Shown here one piece after another: positions 12,360 to 24,255 of a stretch of DNA of 64,000 nt. Below the pieces are notes generated by a model, which had not been told where the DNA came from, did no database searches, and was given only the letters and a program-made list of their open reading frames with translations. The stretch's first letter is position 1. Each line of letters starts with the position of its first letter. The position numbers and the translations under genes are program-made. Origin of the DNA: Fasciolopsis buskii (Eukaryota > Platyhelminthes > Trematoda > Plagiorchiida > Fasciolidae); assembly GCA_008360955.1 (NCBI GenBank), contig LUCM01006345.1, forward strand, positions 1 through 64,000. The letters run 5' to 3'.

Positions 12360-14965
12360 AGTAACTTTACGAGCTATGCAGAAGAAGAAAGATTTCGAAT
12401 GCAAGAACGCCACCAACTGTGGCGCTGAACTATATTATCTTTTTTGTCCAAACATTACTTCATGAATCTCGTGGACCGCGAAATTGAGGTCCAGCTTCAC
12501 CTGCACGAGCCAGTCTACTAGTTAAAGCTTTCATACTTTTAATCCAAGTCATCGAGTGGTCATCTCGAACCATCCTCCAATCATTACCTGCCTCGAAGAA
12601 CAGTATACTATGAGACTGTCATTCTATGGACATGGGCAAAACGTGTCTCAACCACCTTAACCTATTCTGATTTACTGCCTGTTCAAAAGATGGAACCGTA
12701 GCACCAAACACCTTACACCTAACCTCTGATTAACTCACAAAATTCGGTCACCATATCCTACTAATAAAACGAAGATAGCGGTGTTCAAACACTAAGACTC
12801 ATTGCGTATATTTCGCTCTAAACGGTTATGTTTCGGGACCATAGATTAATGCCGACCTCAATGGTGTCGTTTATACTCGACCGTTGATCGATAACCAGAT
12901 ATCACACTGATGCCACGTGCCTTAAATTAGCAATGTTATTCGGGCCTTCCGTATGCTTAAAGCCACCTTTCAATGTGCGACCGCTAGGTGAGATACAGCT
13001 ACTCACGTAACTAAGTCTGTCCACCTCATTCAGTTGCTTCCTCGCGAGAAAAACATACAACTTTGAGCCAATCTAGTTCTGCAACAATATTTTACATTCT
13101 GAAGGTGCAAAACATCCCAAACATACCAAGAAGAGCCTGCAATTTACTTGGGTCTTCACTTAGTAGCACAACATCGTCCGCATATTCTGAGGAAATATCA
13201 TGCGAAGACGGGGCCGTCTTTGCGCCAAAGTTAAAAAGAAAAGGTAATAGGGGGCAAGCCTGACGAACACCACCTCTCGTGACGAATTCAGGTGAAACAT
13301 CGCCACAATCATTAACTCGGCTTCAATTGTCAGCTTACAGATATTGGATGAATGAAATGAATCTCTCTGACATATCCTTCAATATGAGGCAGCGCCAAAG
13401 AACTGTGCGAATGGCTTAGTCGAACGCCGCCTTCAGATAAAAAATTGTGGGTCTGCAAAGCAAGTTCCTATGTTCCAAGATTTGTCAGAGAGTGAAAATT
13501 TGGTCACTACAACTCCGACAGGGACAAAAATCGGTTTGATTCTCACGTATAAACCTTTTGCGAACAGTGCAATGCTCGCTAAACCGATTCCTCTGTGATT
13601 TTCACGTAAGAACCTATCACCCCTCTTGTAAATCGGCACAATGGTCGATTCACACCAATCCTCAGGACTCTTCCCTATCCAAGGTTGATCCCAAGGGTTT
13701 TGTTAACTCCGATGTTAGCAATTCGCCACCATCCTTGAAGAAGAATGGCGACAGTCTTTCCGGTCCAGCTTCCCTGTACCTTTTAGGAAAACCTATCTCC
13801 GTCATCACCTCCATTTCGGATGGAGAACTGGTATTCATCTGCGTTGGCCCACTTGCAGGCCACTATAAGGTCCACTGTGGTTATGAGCCAACTAAATTAC
13901 TCCCTAAACTGTTCTATTCAACGCGCCAGCCGGCGGTCCCGGGAGTGAGTCAGTGTGCCATCGAATTCCTTAATCATTTCGCTTACGCCCGGCTCCCGTA
14001 CATTAGTATTACTAGTCAGTCCGTAAATGTTCTGACTGCGGTATTTTCCATTTTCCTGCAGTTTTCTATCCATCACTACTCCCGGTCATTTCTCAAACTT
14101 CTGTTCAGTTGACGTCTCAGAAATCTACGCGCTTAATTATATGTTGGATCCGGATATACGGATCTACGAGCATCTGAAAGTGCTACTGAAGTCGAGAATA
14201 TCTATCGTTTGTGGGGTTGTGGCAAGGGGTCTTGCGTAGCAGTCCACAGCTTCTTTGATTTGCTTCCAGTGCTGGCTCGGACCCCGGGAGTTTTTTCAGA
14301 CCACACTGCATTGAATTCCAATTGGAAGTTTAATCCGCGATTATCGTCTAGAATCAGCTGTGCCGGACAAGTGGCTTTTGTGCTGGTGTAACTACGGACT
14401 AGGTGCAAACAAAAGCAATCTCGGATCAGCTCATGATCCAAGTCCACAGATGTGGACGAGAATGATTGGCAATCCTTGGTTGATCCACGCCACCGGTGAC
14501 TGATGGCAATGTGATCATTCTGATTCCAACGTTGCGAAGGCGAAAGAAAGTGTCGAGCGAGCCTATGTCGATTTTTTGACGAAAGTTTTTTCTCCAGAAA
14601 CAGCTTGTGGTCAAATAAACCTGTTGTCGTTGTGATTGCCTGGGACAGAAAATCGACCTCCAACGCGCCGTTCCGTCTCCGTCAAGTCGTTGAGTTGGGC
14701 GGTAAACTCATCACGAACGAGCGCAGCATCCGTCGAACGCATGCTGCCAAGTAGTCGAGTTAACTCCCGGTAGGGCTCATCTGTGGCCTCAGCAGGTCTG
14801 CAGTTAGTGGCTGCATACATAGATGCGACGAACGGGCAGCGATGCCTTCAATCAACTGCCATTGACCCCTGCAGAACCGTGAAACTGAGCTGCACTGTTG
14901 CTGGGGCTCGGTCTAACAATGCACACTCACCTCACATGCTCAGAGCGATCTCAACACCATCCTGA
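12360..14965 (-). pseudogene. RTE-like LINE, endonuclease to RT C-terminus, decayed
   Basis: The minus strand carries the main coding domains of an RTE-like element in order. Near 14.8-14.96 kb is the middle of the AP-endonuclease (ALLDRAP, YAATNC in place of YAPTDC). At 14.4-14.6 kb is DHIAISHRWRGSTKDCQSF, the endonuclease end. At about 13.4-13.65 kb is PIYKRGDRFLRENHRGI, the RT finger. At 13.29 kb is VTRGGVRQACPL, and at 13173-13184 is the catalytic YADD. Downstream pieces read SYVSSCISPSGR, NRLRWLRHVLPMS and RGPRDS, typical of the C-terminal part. Stops and frameshifts are frequent. The C-terminal end near 12.36 kb resembles the scrap at 24.06-24.25 kb. Confidence 0.8.
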
Positions 14966-15279
14966 CCACAAACGCCCGAAACTGGATAACCGGGCGCGCT
15001 TGGAGCGAAGCGAGAGAATGAGGTTGCCTCTGGGCTGCGAAGAGTGATCACGAAAGCGGGATCTTATATGGGCGTTTTAAAGACAACATGCACTTATGTT
15101 TGAAGTTTCAAGAGTTCTGGCTGGGGCAGCTTGTTGCCCTACTCGAATAAGTAGGCAGACATTGAAGGTAGCTAGTGAAGTAAATAAATAGGTTTTAGTA
15201 ATTCGTGAAAGCTTCCCCCCTACCCTGAATGGTACCATCAAATAAATCCTTTGAGCCCTAATTTATCGTGGCATCTTGC

Positions 15280-15995
15280 GTTGTTTGTCACGGAGAGATT
15301 GCGCCTTGATGTGGTGTGACAGTTTGCGTGCCTTCTTGACCCAACGAGTCAAAGAGAGTGGCTTAGGCGTTCGACTCAGAATCGTTCGTCCCGGGTTCGC
15401 GTCCCAGTTCGGGCGCGGTGGATATGCACTGCTGACGATTCCTAACAAGGATAAAACAGCTGTACATTGTTTCCATGGTTTCCTTATGGTTAGTTGAGCG
15501 GTGATATCACACGGTGAATTTTTTCATGAGCGTGGCTTATATCAAGCCGAAAACCGTGCCTGGGAGGCCAATGGATAGGTGCCTGCCCAAGTAGTCTGAT
15601 CGTTCATGTAGGGGTCGATTTGAGCTAGCAACTCAGTCGAATAAATCAGTACAAGATTAATTGGTTCAAATAGACGAGCTTCCACTCAGCCGCTTCTTAC
15701 TGCCTTGTGGACAAGTTACTGTTAGATTCAAAGGCTTTGTTTGGGAACCCTAATCGTTCTCCTGGACGCCCTTGCATTACCGGTCTGCAAACCTCCATGA
15801 ATAGTAAAAATACAATATATTCCATTTTACATCCGTCGTCACGCAGGATTATCAGGACCGCGCTGCCTATTGCTTCGCGCAGGTTGGGGAGTGATGAGTA
15901 TGCACCTGGTCTGAGTTCCCGCTCTAGTTTAATGCTCCGCTACCGTGTGTGTGAGACTTCCGTATCAAGGGATCCGGTTCGTGTTCCCCATGAAA
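15280..15995 (+). mobile_element. RTE-like 5' region fragment, inverted beside the previous element
   Basis: This plus-strand stretch matches, in reverse orientation, the 5' part of RTE copy A (22.85-23.43 kb on the minus strand). Shared landmarks in order are the peptide-like MWCDSLRA (copy A TWCDGLRA), the GATTTGAGCTAGCAACTCAG stretch, AACCCTAATCGTTCT, and ILHPSSRRIIRTALPIAS (copy A ILHRSSHRIIRTALPIAS). It stops just before the endonuclease would begin. With the minus-strand element at 12.4-15.0 kb it forms a head-to-head pair. Confidence 0.7.
15355..15420 (+). repeat. tRNA-like segment with Pol III A and B boxes
   Basis: The sequence has GTGGCTTAGGCGTTCGACTC, close to a tRNA A box and D arm. 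After a short anticodon-like stretch it has CCGGGTTCGCGTCCC, a B box with one change. It interrupts homology between the RTE 5' fragment and copy A, which suggests a tRNA-derived insertion or a fused SINE head. An acceptor-stem pairing is not clear, so it is not called as a tRNA gene. Confidence 0.45.
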
Positions 15996-18900
15996 AGCCT
16001 ATTCTATGATATGGGCAGCCACGAAGTATCGTTCCCCCAGTGCCTCCAGCATCCGTCTGAAGGTTATTGCGACATGAAGCTTTTCCCATAAGAAATTCAA
16101 GGACTTTGCTTGGCTAATCAGCGATGATTGACTTCACGATAGGAAAATTCGTTTAGAGCTAGTTTGATATCGTACCCTCTCAGGTTTGCTTAGTGTTCAG
16201 CAATTTGTTAGAACCATTCTTTCGGGTCCGTATTGCAGTTTCAGATAAAATATCAGCCATAATGTCCGCTCTCTCTCTTGTCAGGGCACAAACTTAACCG
16301 AATTGACATGTTATCTAAACAATTGAGGGCAAATCAATTCAAACATCAAATGAATTCTCGTGGTTAACGGGCACACCTCTTTCTCTATGATCTCGTCAAC
16401 ATAAAAAGCAGATGTTTTTAACTGGTAGGCGGCATGTTTGATTGATGAAACTAGATTATAGGCCAAACACTGTTGGTCCTCTGAGTAGCTGATAATGCGC
16501 AAACCCAACACATGTTCACGAATATCCTGTTTAGATTATCTGAACCTCTTTCATGTAAAGTTTGACCATTAATCCCGAGTCCATTCGATTAATTTGAAGT
16601 GGGCCTCCAGTTGCCCCATTATCCTCCAGACTAATTGAACTCATGCAACTTTTGAGGTCAAATGGGTTGCCCAGTTTTAAGATTGATGCATCGAATAATG
16701 CGTTTAGGACAGCAAACTATGACGGTGTGTTAATGTACATATTCAGACAATTAAGGAAAGACTATTGTTGCTATGTTTGCATTCTAGTCACCTACTCACA
16801 GCTCACCGCTCGCTGTCTTCCAGTAAACGAGTGTATGGTGTTTCTACTCAAACTAACCGTGACTCCACTCGGCTTTCTTGTCCTCGTGCTTCTTTGGCTT
16901 GACTTATTGTTTGTTTCCAGTTTGAGCGTGTCGATTCCGCCTTCCTTCCCCAACCCCCTCCTCCTCGGTGGACTCAGCACACATCACTGGATACAGTGGT
17001 GGTGACACCACTGCTGCTTCCTCATCCGTGACATCCCCTCAGAAGGTCTTCAGTATGCACATATGCATTTGTTTCCGGTTTGTCCTCATAAAACCGTGAC
17101 AGGTCTCGTGATTCTCCGTTTGCCGCCGTCATTTGTCTTGCGCTTTGTGTTTTCGCTCTGCCGCATCATTTGGGGCGGTGGCTACGCATGACTGTAAACA
17201 AAGAGCAAAGCAGGAACACCGCTTACCCCGTGAGCGTGTTTGTGCGGTTGTCACTCCAGTTAGACCTAAAAGTGACTATTTCGTTTACATCCTCCCGCTC
17301 TGAAACTAGCAGTTCGTCCTCCCTCTCGATGTGATTGTGTTTCTTGTCGCAGAAAAATGACCTGGCAGCACAAGAGAATGGTCTTTCCGGACTTGCCGAC
17401 GTAATGCGATGCAAAGTGGAGATGCCCGGACAAACCACTTCAGCCACCTATGGATGGCAATCATAACTGTCCGTCTGTCAAGTTGCTCGCCATCTGTTTT
17501 GACTAACTAGACTAATGTTCGTTTTTTGGCAATCGGCGTATTTTCTATGCATCCTGCTCAATTTTAAAGAGAGCGGTTGGATTTAACATTTTTATGGTAA
17601 CGGTTTCTCCATCGCTTTTTATCGCAGCACATAAGTGCATGTCATAACCTAGATTTTCATTGTACTACTGGCGAGCACCCTGAAATTGGCAACAGTGGCG
17701 TAGCATACAATGCCTCAACAGGTCACATCTGATCTAACAACCAGCCTGGTGACAGCAGATTGTGGTGATGGGATTTGGAGCTTTGATCTTCTAGCTGTTC
17801 TTTATGTACTTATGGTCTATTCGCTCCTTCTGCACACGACCGAAATGGTTGTTGACATGGGGATTGCGTAAGGACTTTTGCGATTCCAGGTCTTCATAAT
17901 TGTCGATTTTGACCTTCTGGTCATCTTCCCGATTCGACTTTGGTCTTCCTTCTAATTCTCAAACTGAGACAGACGTAAATCACTTTGTCATAACCTTTGC
18001 CCATTTGTCTTTATCATGCTTTACCGATCTCCAGTAATTCTTGCCTGGACGAAGTATGTGATCAACAAACTTGTGAAAAATTTCCCATTAAATTCGTCAC
18101 AGACCCCGTTTATCTCCTGCATAGTGATCTATGTTTGTTGTTCATATCCGATCATTCGTTCAAGTTTAAACTCATTCCATCTCCTAATAATGCCCGCCAC
18201 AATAATTCGTTACTTAAGTTAGCACGGATTCTGGCCAATAAGAAGGGATAACCAAGGTACTCTGCTCTGATCTCGAGGGTTAAACCAGTTCCCTTAATTT
18301 CGCATTTTTTAGTCTAATGCCAAGTTATCAATTGTCTGGTTTTCTCAACTGTAGCCGATAAAAGTCTACCGTCTAACACAATACAGTATAAGGGCTGTTA
18401 TTGGTAGGGGGCCTAGAATAGGCAGTTTGAGGTTGTGATCAATGGAAGGAAAATGTGCGACACACCCAGTGGATTCGTTTGTTTGCCTAATCGCCAGAGA
18501 ACTTTGAAGCAACGGAAAAATCGAGAACATTCTCCGTTGCAAATAATACTTGTACAAACTTTCAGTCCTCAGAATATCGTTTTCCTTGTCTAGATTGCTA
18601 CGTATTTGCCAAGTTATAGTGCTCTTTTTTCCTCTAGCTACGAAGTAGTAAATCAGTGCCCTTGACTGTTGATTTGAATGGGACATGGCTCATTTCATTT
18701 AGGATAATCAGTAATTCTGTATCATTCACTCGACTCATCATCACATTTATTCTAGTTATTTTTCGTGTGATTCTACATTCCAAATCTGGAAGTCATGATT
18801 GTCGGCAGTTTTTGATGATACTTCATTGTGCGTACGCATGGATTGAAGAATGAATCCCTCTGCAAAACTCTTGACTCTTGGGCTGGGTTTGACCGATTCT

Positions 18901-19914
18901 CTTCTTATACTCTCAACATTCGACCGCCCTGCCCGAATTCTCAGTGCAGTTCAGGTTTTTAAGCCTGTTCCAGAAGGCGATCTGACGCGAAGACTCCATC
19001 ACCGTAGTCATTCCCTTCCTACAGTACAGACAAAAAATCCGTCTGCCGCCGGCCGTGTTACTTGTGAGACACATAAAGTGCGCCCGGTTTTAGGAAACTC
19101 CGAGGGAAAATGTTAGTGGTGGCCATTTTCCGGACGAAGCTTGAGTGTTCTTGGTTGTTCTTTTGTCTTCACGTCACTATCTTTCCACGTACACATATTC
19201 TTACTTAAATGTGCGGGAATTACCATTGGACTCGCCGCCGGCTAAATTTTCCAGATTAAGCGACTCCAGTTCCTGTTTCCGTGTCATATTTCGCTTATTG
19301 CCATCACAGTTACTTTGTGCCTCTGGGTGTTTCTTAGTTTAATAGATCCCCACCGCTTTAGATTGTTTGTTCATTTATTTACAGATTGAAGTGTTGTGAT
19401 TCATTAACGAGACACTGGAACAGTGGTTTATATTTTGACATTTTAGTATGACCGAAAAATGGTTTCATCCAACGGATATTCGACATTCGGCCAAAATTAC
19501 GGTTCATTATCTTTCTTCAACTCAGTGTGCTGCCTGAAGTGGTGTTTTTATGATTGATGGAATGACCATTTATTTTTAGTGGAGTGGAATGTTTTTTGCT
19601 TGTCTTCAACCGTATTGGATCGGCATTAAACAGAATTGCTTTTGTTTAGAATCTATTGGAATTTGAATTGATTGGTGGATTCTATTTTCGACCTCATTTT
19701 TAATTCCAAGATTGGTATCTTCGTAGTATATTGTGCTTGAATTGACAGTGGTATATTGGTAATAGTAGTAGTAGCAGCAGCAGTTGTTCATCATGGGTGG
19801 TGTGTTCATCAAACTGTTATTGCGAAGTGGTGCATTATTTGATGTCACTGCTGAATTTCATTACCTTTGGCTACTTTTCTAGTACTACATGGCTGTTATA
19901 ACGGGGTGTTAGAA
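15996..19914. other. Intron sequence without recognised feature
   Basis: I see no gene, RNA or clear repeat in this stretch. Open frames such as 16643-17005, 18366-18686 and 18850-19116 have no family motifs and no paired splice sites that would fit the AFAP1-like gene. Confidence 0.5.
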
Positions 19915-20015
19915 ATGCATGCTCACCACCCTCGGACTGGGACTCGAACCCTGGGCGAACATACACGTGAATCAAACAGTCTAGGTGACAGGCTGATGCC
20001 ATTGGCTGGCGGTTT
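19915..20015 (-). repeat. tRNA-derived SINE-like fragment
   Basis: The minus strand has GGGTTCGAGTCCC (plus positions 19939-19951), a perfect Pol III B box. About 45 bases upstream in that orientation is the tRNA-like GCCAATGGCATCAGCCTG. The head differs from the fragments at 12.1 and 38.9 kb, so this is probably a separate SINE family or a decayed tRNA pseudogene. Confidence 0.5.
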
Positions 20016-21188
20016 TTTTGGAGGATACAGTGCGTGCACTGACTAATCTCAATGACACCCGTTTTGTACCCTTTTCAGCGAAAACCTACTCTTTTCTACT
20101 TGTTAGTTTCCTTACTTGTATCAGTTACTTGTACAGTGACACTAAACGGTCTTAATGATATAGAAATTTGAATAGTCACTAAAAGACTGGACGTAATAAA
20201 TTTCTCTCTAAATTTGTCGTTTGTCTTCCATGCGAGATAACTGCTCGGTTTCTCACATTGATTTTAAAGCAGTCCTTTGAGTTATCTTGAAATAACCGTA
20301 TCATAAGACCTCTCCCGATCGGAATAAATTTTCAATGCAATTCCTGAAGATATCACATCTATCCTATCATGTTTCTTGCAGGTTCCTCAACAATTATTAG
20401 AATGATTTTTCTTTTCCTCTGGCTTTTCTTATTCTTTATTGTCCATCTACTATGCTCGCCGGCCTCAGGATAAAAAAACTTGTTTGTCATAAACGTATCA
20501 GAGTAATACGAGGATCTATTGGTACATGTCGTCCGACTTTAAGCGTTTTCGTGATCCACAAACATTTTGTTTCTCGTGATGAACCTTGCTGTAATATTTT
20601 AACTGTCTCTAATATCATCATCATCACCATCATCGTTCAGCGTTAAACAGCAAGGTAAGCCTCACTGACCGCTGCCGTTCCCCGGAGTTACACGTTTATA
20701 TAAAAAGAGTGAATATCCAACGGGAACAGGGAGTGGACCTACACAGCCGGGAAAAGATAAGATACTGCTGCAGCCAACACACGAAACAGTCTTACTGTAA
20801 AAACGCACGTGCTTTCAATCATTCTGATTCGACAGAAAACGACAACACGATTGCCACCGTTCGCGATTCGCCGCCATATCCTTAAGTGTCTCCAGCCAGC
20901 TAGTTGAAGGGGTCTCTCGGACCCCAACCACGAAGACGTGAGACACCTACTTTACCTAAGTTCGTTGTACATTTCCTCATCCCACGTTGCCGCGTCATCT
21001 GTTGACCTTCACATGGCTTCTTCCATTCCTTGGGAGGAACCCGAAATGGGACATGGTATGGTAGATGAGTGTTCGCCATAAGCGACACGTGACCATCTTC
21101 TTGAAGATGGGCACAATCAGTGACTCATCCCACGATAACGGTGTACGCTCATCGTTCCAAATATCACGAAGCATGGAAGTAAATGATT

Positions 21189-22795
21189 TCACCCGAGCTT
21201 CCCCACCCATTTTGAAGGGATTTGGGGAAAGTCGTCGGGACCGGCTGCTTTTCCCCTCTTCAGAAGTCGAATATTCGGTTGCACTTCCACCTCCGTTGGG
21301 GGATCAAGTGACACCTCCCAAGGATTCACAGCTCCAGACGTCGGACTAGATACGATAGCGTATGGCCAGCTAAAATGATCCTTGAAATGTTCTGCCCAAC
21401 GGTCCAGTCTTTCCTGTCTACCATGGATGATCTCTCCAGTCCTATCGCATGCGACTTCACTAACCGAAGTTCGCCGCCCACCGCTGTCGCGTATAAGCTT
21501 GAACAGTCTTTGACTGTTACCTGAAGCGGACGCCACTTCCATCTCTTCGGCTACCTTAACCCACCAGTTTTCGCGGTTATTCCTAAGGCTTATGGTCAAC
21601 TGACGCTGCAATTGCCGACGCATCTTATTCATTTCCTTGCAGTTAGGCAGGTCGCGTTTTTGCTCCATTAAAATTAGCGACGCTTGAGAGATCCAGTGTT
21701 TTTGATGAATACTAGATCTAGAACCACAGGCGAAATTCGCTGCCAAATGCATCGCCTGCTTGATTTGATCCCGCTGATCGTCTACATTGCTATTGGTCGC
21801 AGTTCTTAGTCCCTCGGATAGATTCTGTTCGTAGCTGTTGCGAACAGCCGAATCACACAGACGTTCGACAGCCAATCGGGCTTGTGGCCTGCGTCGATGG
21901 CATTTGAGCTGCAGCGAAAATCGCATTAAAACTAACGCATGGTCCGATTCGACGTACGTGGTCCAGTATGATCTACAGTTCTGGACAGAACCGCGCCAAC
22001 GGTAGCTAACTGCGATATGGTCAATCTGACTCAGAGCACCTGTCGAGCTAGAGCGCCATGTCGCAGTGCGACGCGAACTGTGTCGGAAATTCGTACTAGA
22101 TAGGAATAAATGATTATCTGCACAGAATTGGAGAAGTCTTTCCCCGTTGTCTGTTCGCTGTGCAAGCAGGGCGCATCGCCCACCTAAACAGGATTCCAAT
22201 GCACTCAGTTTTCCAACTTGTGCATTAAAGTCACCTGCTACCGCTACAATGTCAGAGTCTTTGCTCTTCCGAACAAGGGTGATGAGGTCGTCGTAAAACT
22301 CGTTTTTCTCCATATCAGTGCTGCAGTCTGTTGGAGCGTATGCTGCGATGCCAAGTATACCGCGCTTACCACTACTATCCTTTCGGACGCCGACTGATCC
22401 CTGCAGTCTCATGGCACACAAGTGACTGTCGACTGGGATCCAGTCTAGAAGGGCTGCTTCCGCCTTCTCACTCAAGACTATTCCTATACCGCGTTGACCC
22501 ACAGCTTGAGCTGCTTCGTCTAGTGAAGCGTGCAGAAAATATCTTGTGGAGACATTAGGTGCAGTTGGTTGAATTACTCTACTCGAATCCTGAACTCGTG
22601 TTTCACTCACGCAGCAGACATCAATCGAAAGTGAGTCCACTATCAGAGCTAAACCGGCCTGTTGACTAGCCTGTATTAAAGTGCGCACATTGAAGGGGTC
22701 GAGATTCAGAGCCTGACGAGGCTTGAGAAAATATGAGGTAGCAGATTGAAGCCACCTACTACAGTACTTGACAATAAACCGTTGCGAGTATCGGG
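21189..22795 (-). CDS. RTE-like ORF2, copy A: AP-endonuclease, linker and RT start
   Basis: This is an uninterrupted frame of over 500 codons. The endonuclease begins in NLDPFNVRTLIQASQQAG, which lies before any in-frame ATG, so translation probably continues from the upstream ORF or starts at a non-AUG codon. Endonuclease motifs seen are CCVSETR, AAYAPTDC, VAGDFNAQVG, SQIDHIAVSYRWRGS and YVESDHALVL, including the catalytic Asp-Asn and Asp-His pairs. A linker follows (NNRENWWVKVAEEMEVAS, RRLDRWAEHF-like RLDRWAEHFKDHFSW), and then GKAAGPDDFP, which opens the RT domain. It ends soon after, because the RT core is deleted. The endonuclease part looks intact. Confidence 0.8.
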
Positions 22796-23011
22796 CGTGT
22801 TATCAATGGAGATACTATAGGTAGGCAGAAGGGGCAGACAGATTGGGTTGGAGACAGAAGACACAGGTTGAATAAAAGACAGGGAACTCTGAGCAGTGGC
22901 ATACTTATCACTACCCACCCCAAATGCGCTCGATGCAATGGGCAGCGCGGTCCTGATTATCCTGTGCGACGACCGATGCAGTATGCAATTTTTTGTAGGC
23001 GTGTAACTCAT
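22706..23011 (-). CDS. RTE-like upstream ORF (ORF1-like), copy A
   Basis: This 101-codon frame begins with ATG (MSYTPTKNCILHRSSH) and ends with a stop inside the beginning of the endonuclease frame, overlapping it by roughly 90 bases in the -1 frame. Part of it, RIIRTALPIAS followed by a GSD-x-YA stretch, is conserved in the separate 15.8-16.0 kb fragment, which suggests it was under protein-level constraint. RTE elements can have a short ORF1 that overlaps ORF2. Function is unknown; it has no recognised domain. Confidence 0.5.
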   Translation of the reverse strand: MSYTPTKNCILHRSSHRIIRTALPIASSAFGVGSDKYATAQSSLSFIQPVSSVSNPICLPLLPTYSISIDNTPDTRNGLLSSTVVGGFNLLPHIFSSLVRL

Positions 23012-23440
23012 GGGGAATAATTTACGGGTACTGCTAGGGAGTCCAGCCGCTAAGCAGAAGAACGATTAGGGTTATCAACCAAAGCCTTTTGTTCTGACAA
23101 GAACCCGACCGCAACGCAGCGACGTATAGCTGAGTGGACACCCACCTACTTGGATCAACTGTTCTCCTGCTTGTTTTTCCGACTGAGCTGCTAACTCAGA
23201 TCAACCCCCAACTTGGAGGACCAGGAGACTACTTCGTCAGGCCTCTTCCCGTTGACCTTCCAGGCATGATTGGATTTTCGGCTTGAGATAAGGCATTCTG
23301 TATAGCTCGTTGGATCATGGAGGCACGCAAGCCGTCACACCACGTCAAGATGTAGTCTCGTTGTGACATTAGTCTCGTCCATCTTATTTCTTTCTCGCTC
23401 ACCAGGTCGAGATTTGGGTTTTCTCTCACAGGTCCATTTT

Positions 23441-24059
23441 CGTCCTTCGCTATCTCTTTGCTATCCGCTGGTTATGAAAATGCTCCTGGAAAAATTCTAG
23501 CTTTGCAAGATTTTATCCTTATTTCGGCAATAACGCCACATTAGTGGCTTTTTGTGACATTTTGTAGAATTTCGCTCACCAACACAATCACTAACATAGG
23601 CAAATGAATGTTTTACCGAAAATCCGAGCCCTAGGATGAATGTGGCTATTCTAGGATCGAATTGAATTGGGTTGGTTCAAGTGTCCAATGAATAAACTAA
23701 TTGTAATTCTTTATTTGCCTGGGAACATTTCAGCTTCTAGTCCTCTTAGTTAGATAGCATGTTCTTTTTAGTGTACACCTAATGTTGTTAAAATTCCACA
23801 TGCACCTGTTCGGATACTACCTTCATTTGGTGCGTAAAGTGGATGACTGGTAAGTCCCATGAGTAATTCATCTTCGTCTTGTCACTGGATTGTCCTGCCG
23901 AGCCGGCATGTTCGGAGCATGGAGGTTGCATGTTTGCATAAATTTTCCCTATGCTATGCAATGGAGTTAGGCTCTTATTCATCTTCTCATTCCAATGTGC
24001 ACTCAGTTTCATTTTTTTTTAATTTATCTTTGCATTAACGTGCCCTGGTTTTGGCCGCT
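23441..24059. other. Intron sequence without recognised feature
   Basis: Between RTE copy A and the next RTE scrap I see nothing recognisable. The minus-strand open frame at 23788-24012 lacks motifs. Confidence 0.45.
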
Positions 24060-24255
24060 GCTGCCCAATAGCTTGGTCTACTCAAGAGAAGAATGAATGG
24101 CAGAGATCAACCGCATAGAAGTGAACAGATTTTGAATGCAAGAACCTCACTAACCGTAGTATCGAGCTATATAACTAATTTTATCCAACCACGCTTGGAA
24201 TTATCTCGTGGACGCTAACTTGGTAGCCTAACTAGACCTACGCGGGCCGATCCGC
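24060..24255 (-). mobile_element. RTE-like C-terminal scrap
   Basis: On the minus strand this stretch parallels the 3' coding end of the 12.4-15.0 kb element. Shared sequences include TTTTGAATGCAAGAAC (there TTTCGAATGCAAGAAC), the gagctatata/gaactatatt stretch and AATTATCTCGTGGAC (there TGAATCTCGTGGAC). The translated remnant reads WLDKISYI and SCIQNLFTSMR, as in the end of RT. It has stop codons and is only ~200 bp long. Confidence 0.6.

Larger units (their letters stand above)
20612..23440 (-). mobile_element. RTE-like LINE copy A, internally deleted
   Basis: This minus-strand element has a 5' region (about 22.85-23.43 kb), a short upstream ORF (22706-23011), an intact endonuclease and linker frame (21189 upward), the beginning of RT, and then an abrupt join to the RT C-terminus near 21.1 kb. 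The C-terminal piece reads VSRLRGWGPRDPF and continues to RERWQSCCRFLSNQND with a stop at 20815-20817. The 3' end is a (GAT)n-like tail (plus strand atcatcatcatcaccatcat, 20613-20635), as often seen in RTE elements. The catalytic YADD region is missing, so it cannot move on its own. Confidence 0.8.

Noticed and set aside
19939..19951. B box as evidence of an intact tRNA gene
   Set aside because: No acceptor-stem pairing or anticodon arm could be drawn around it.
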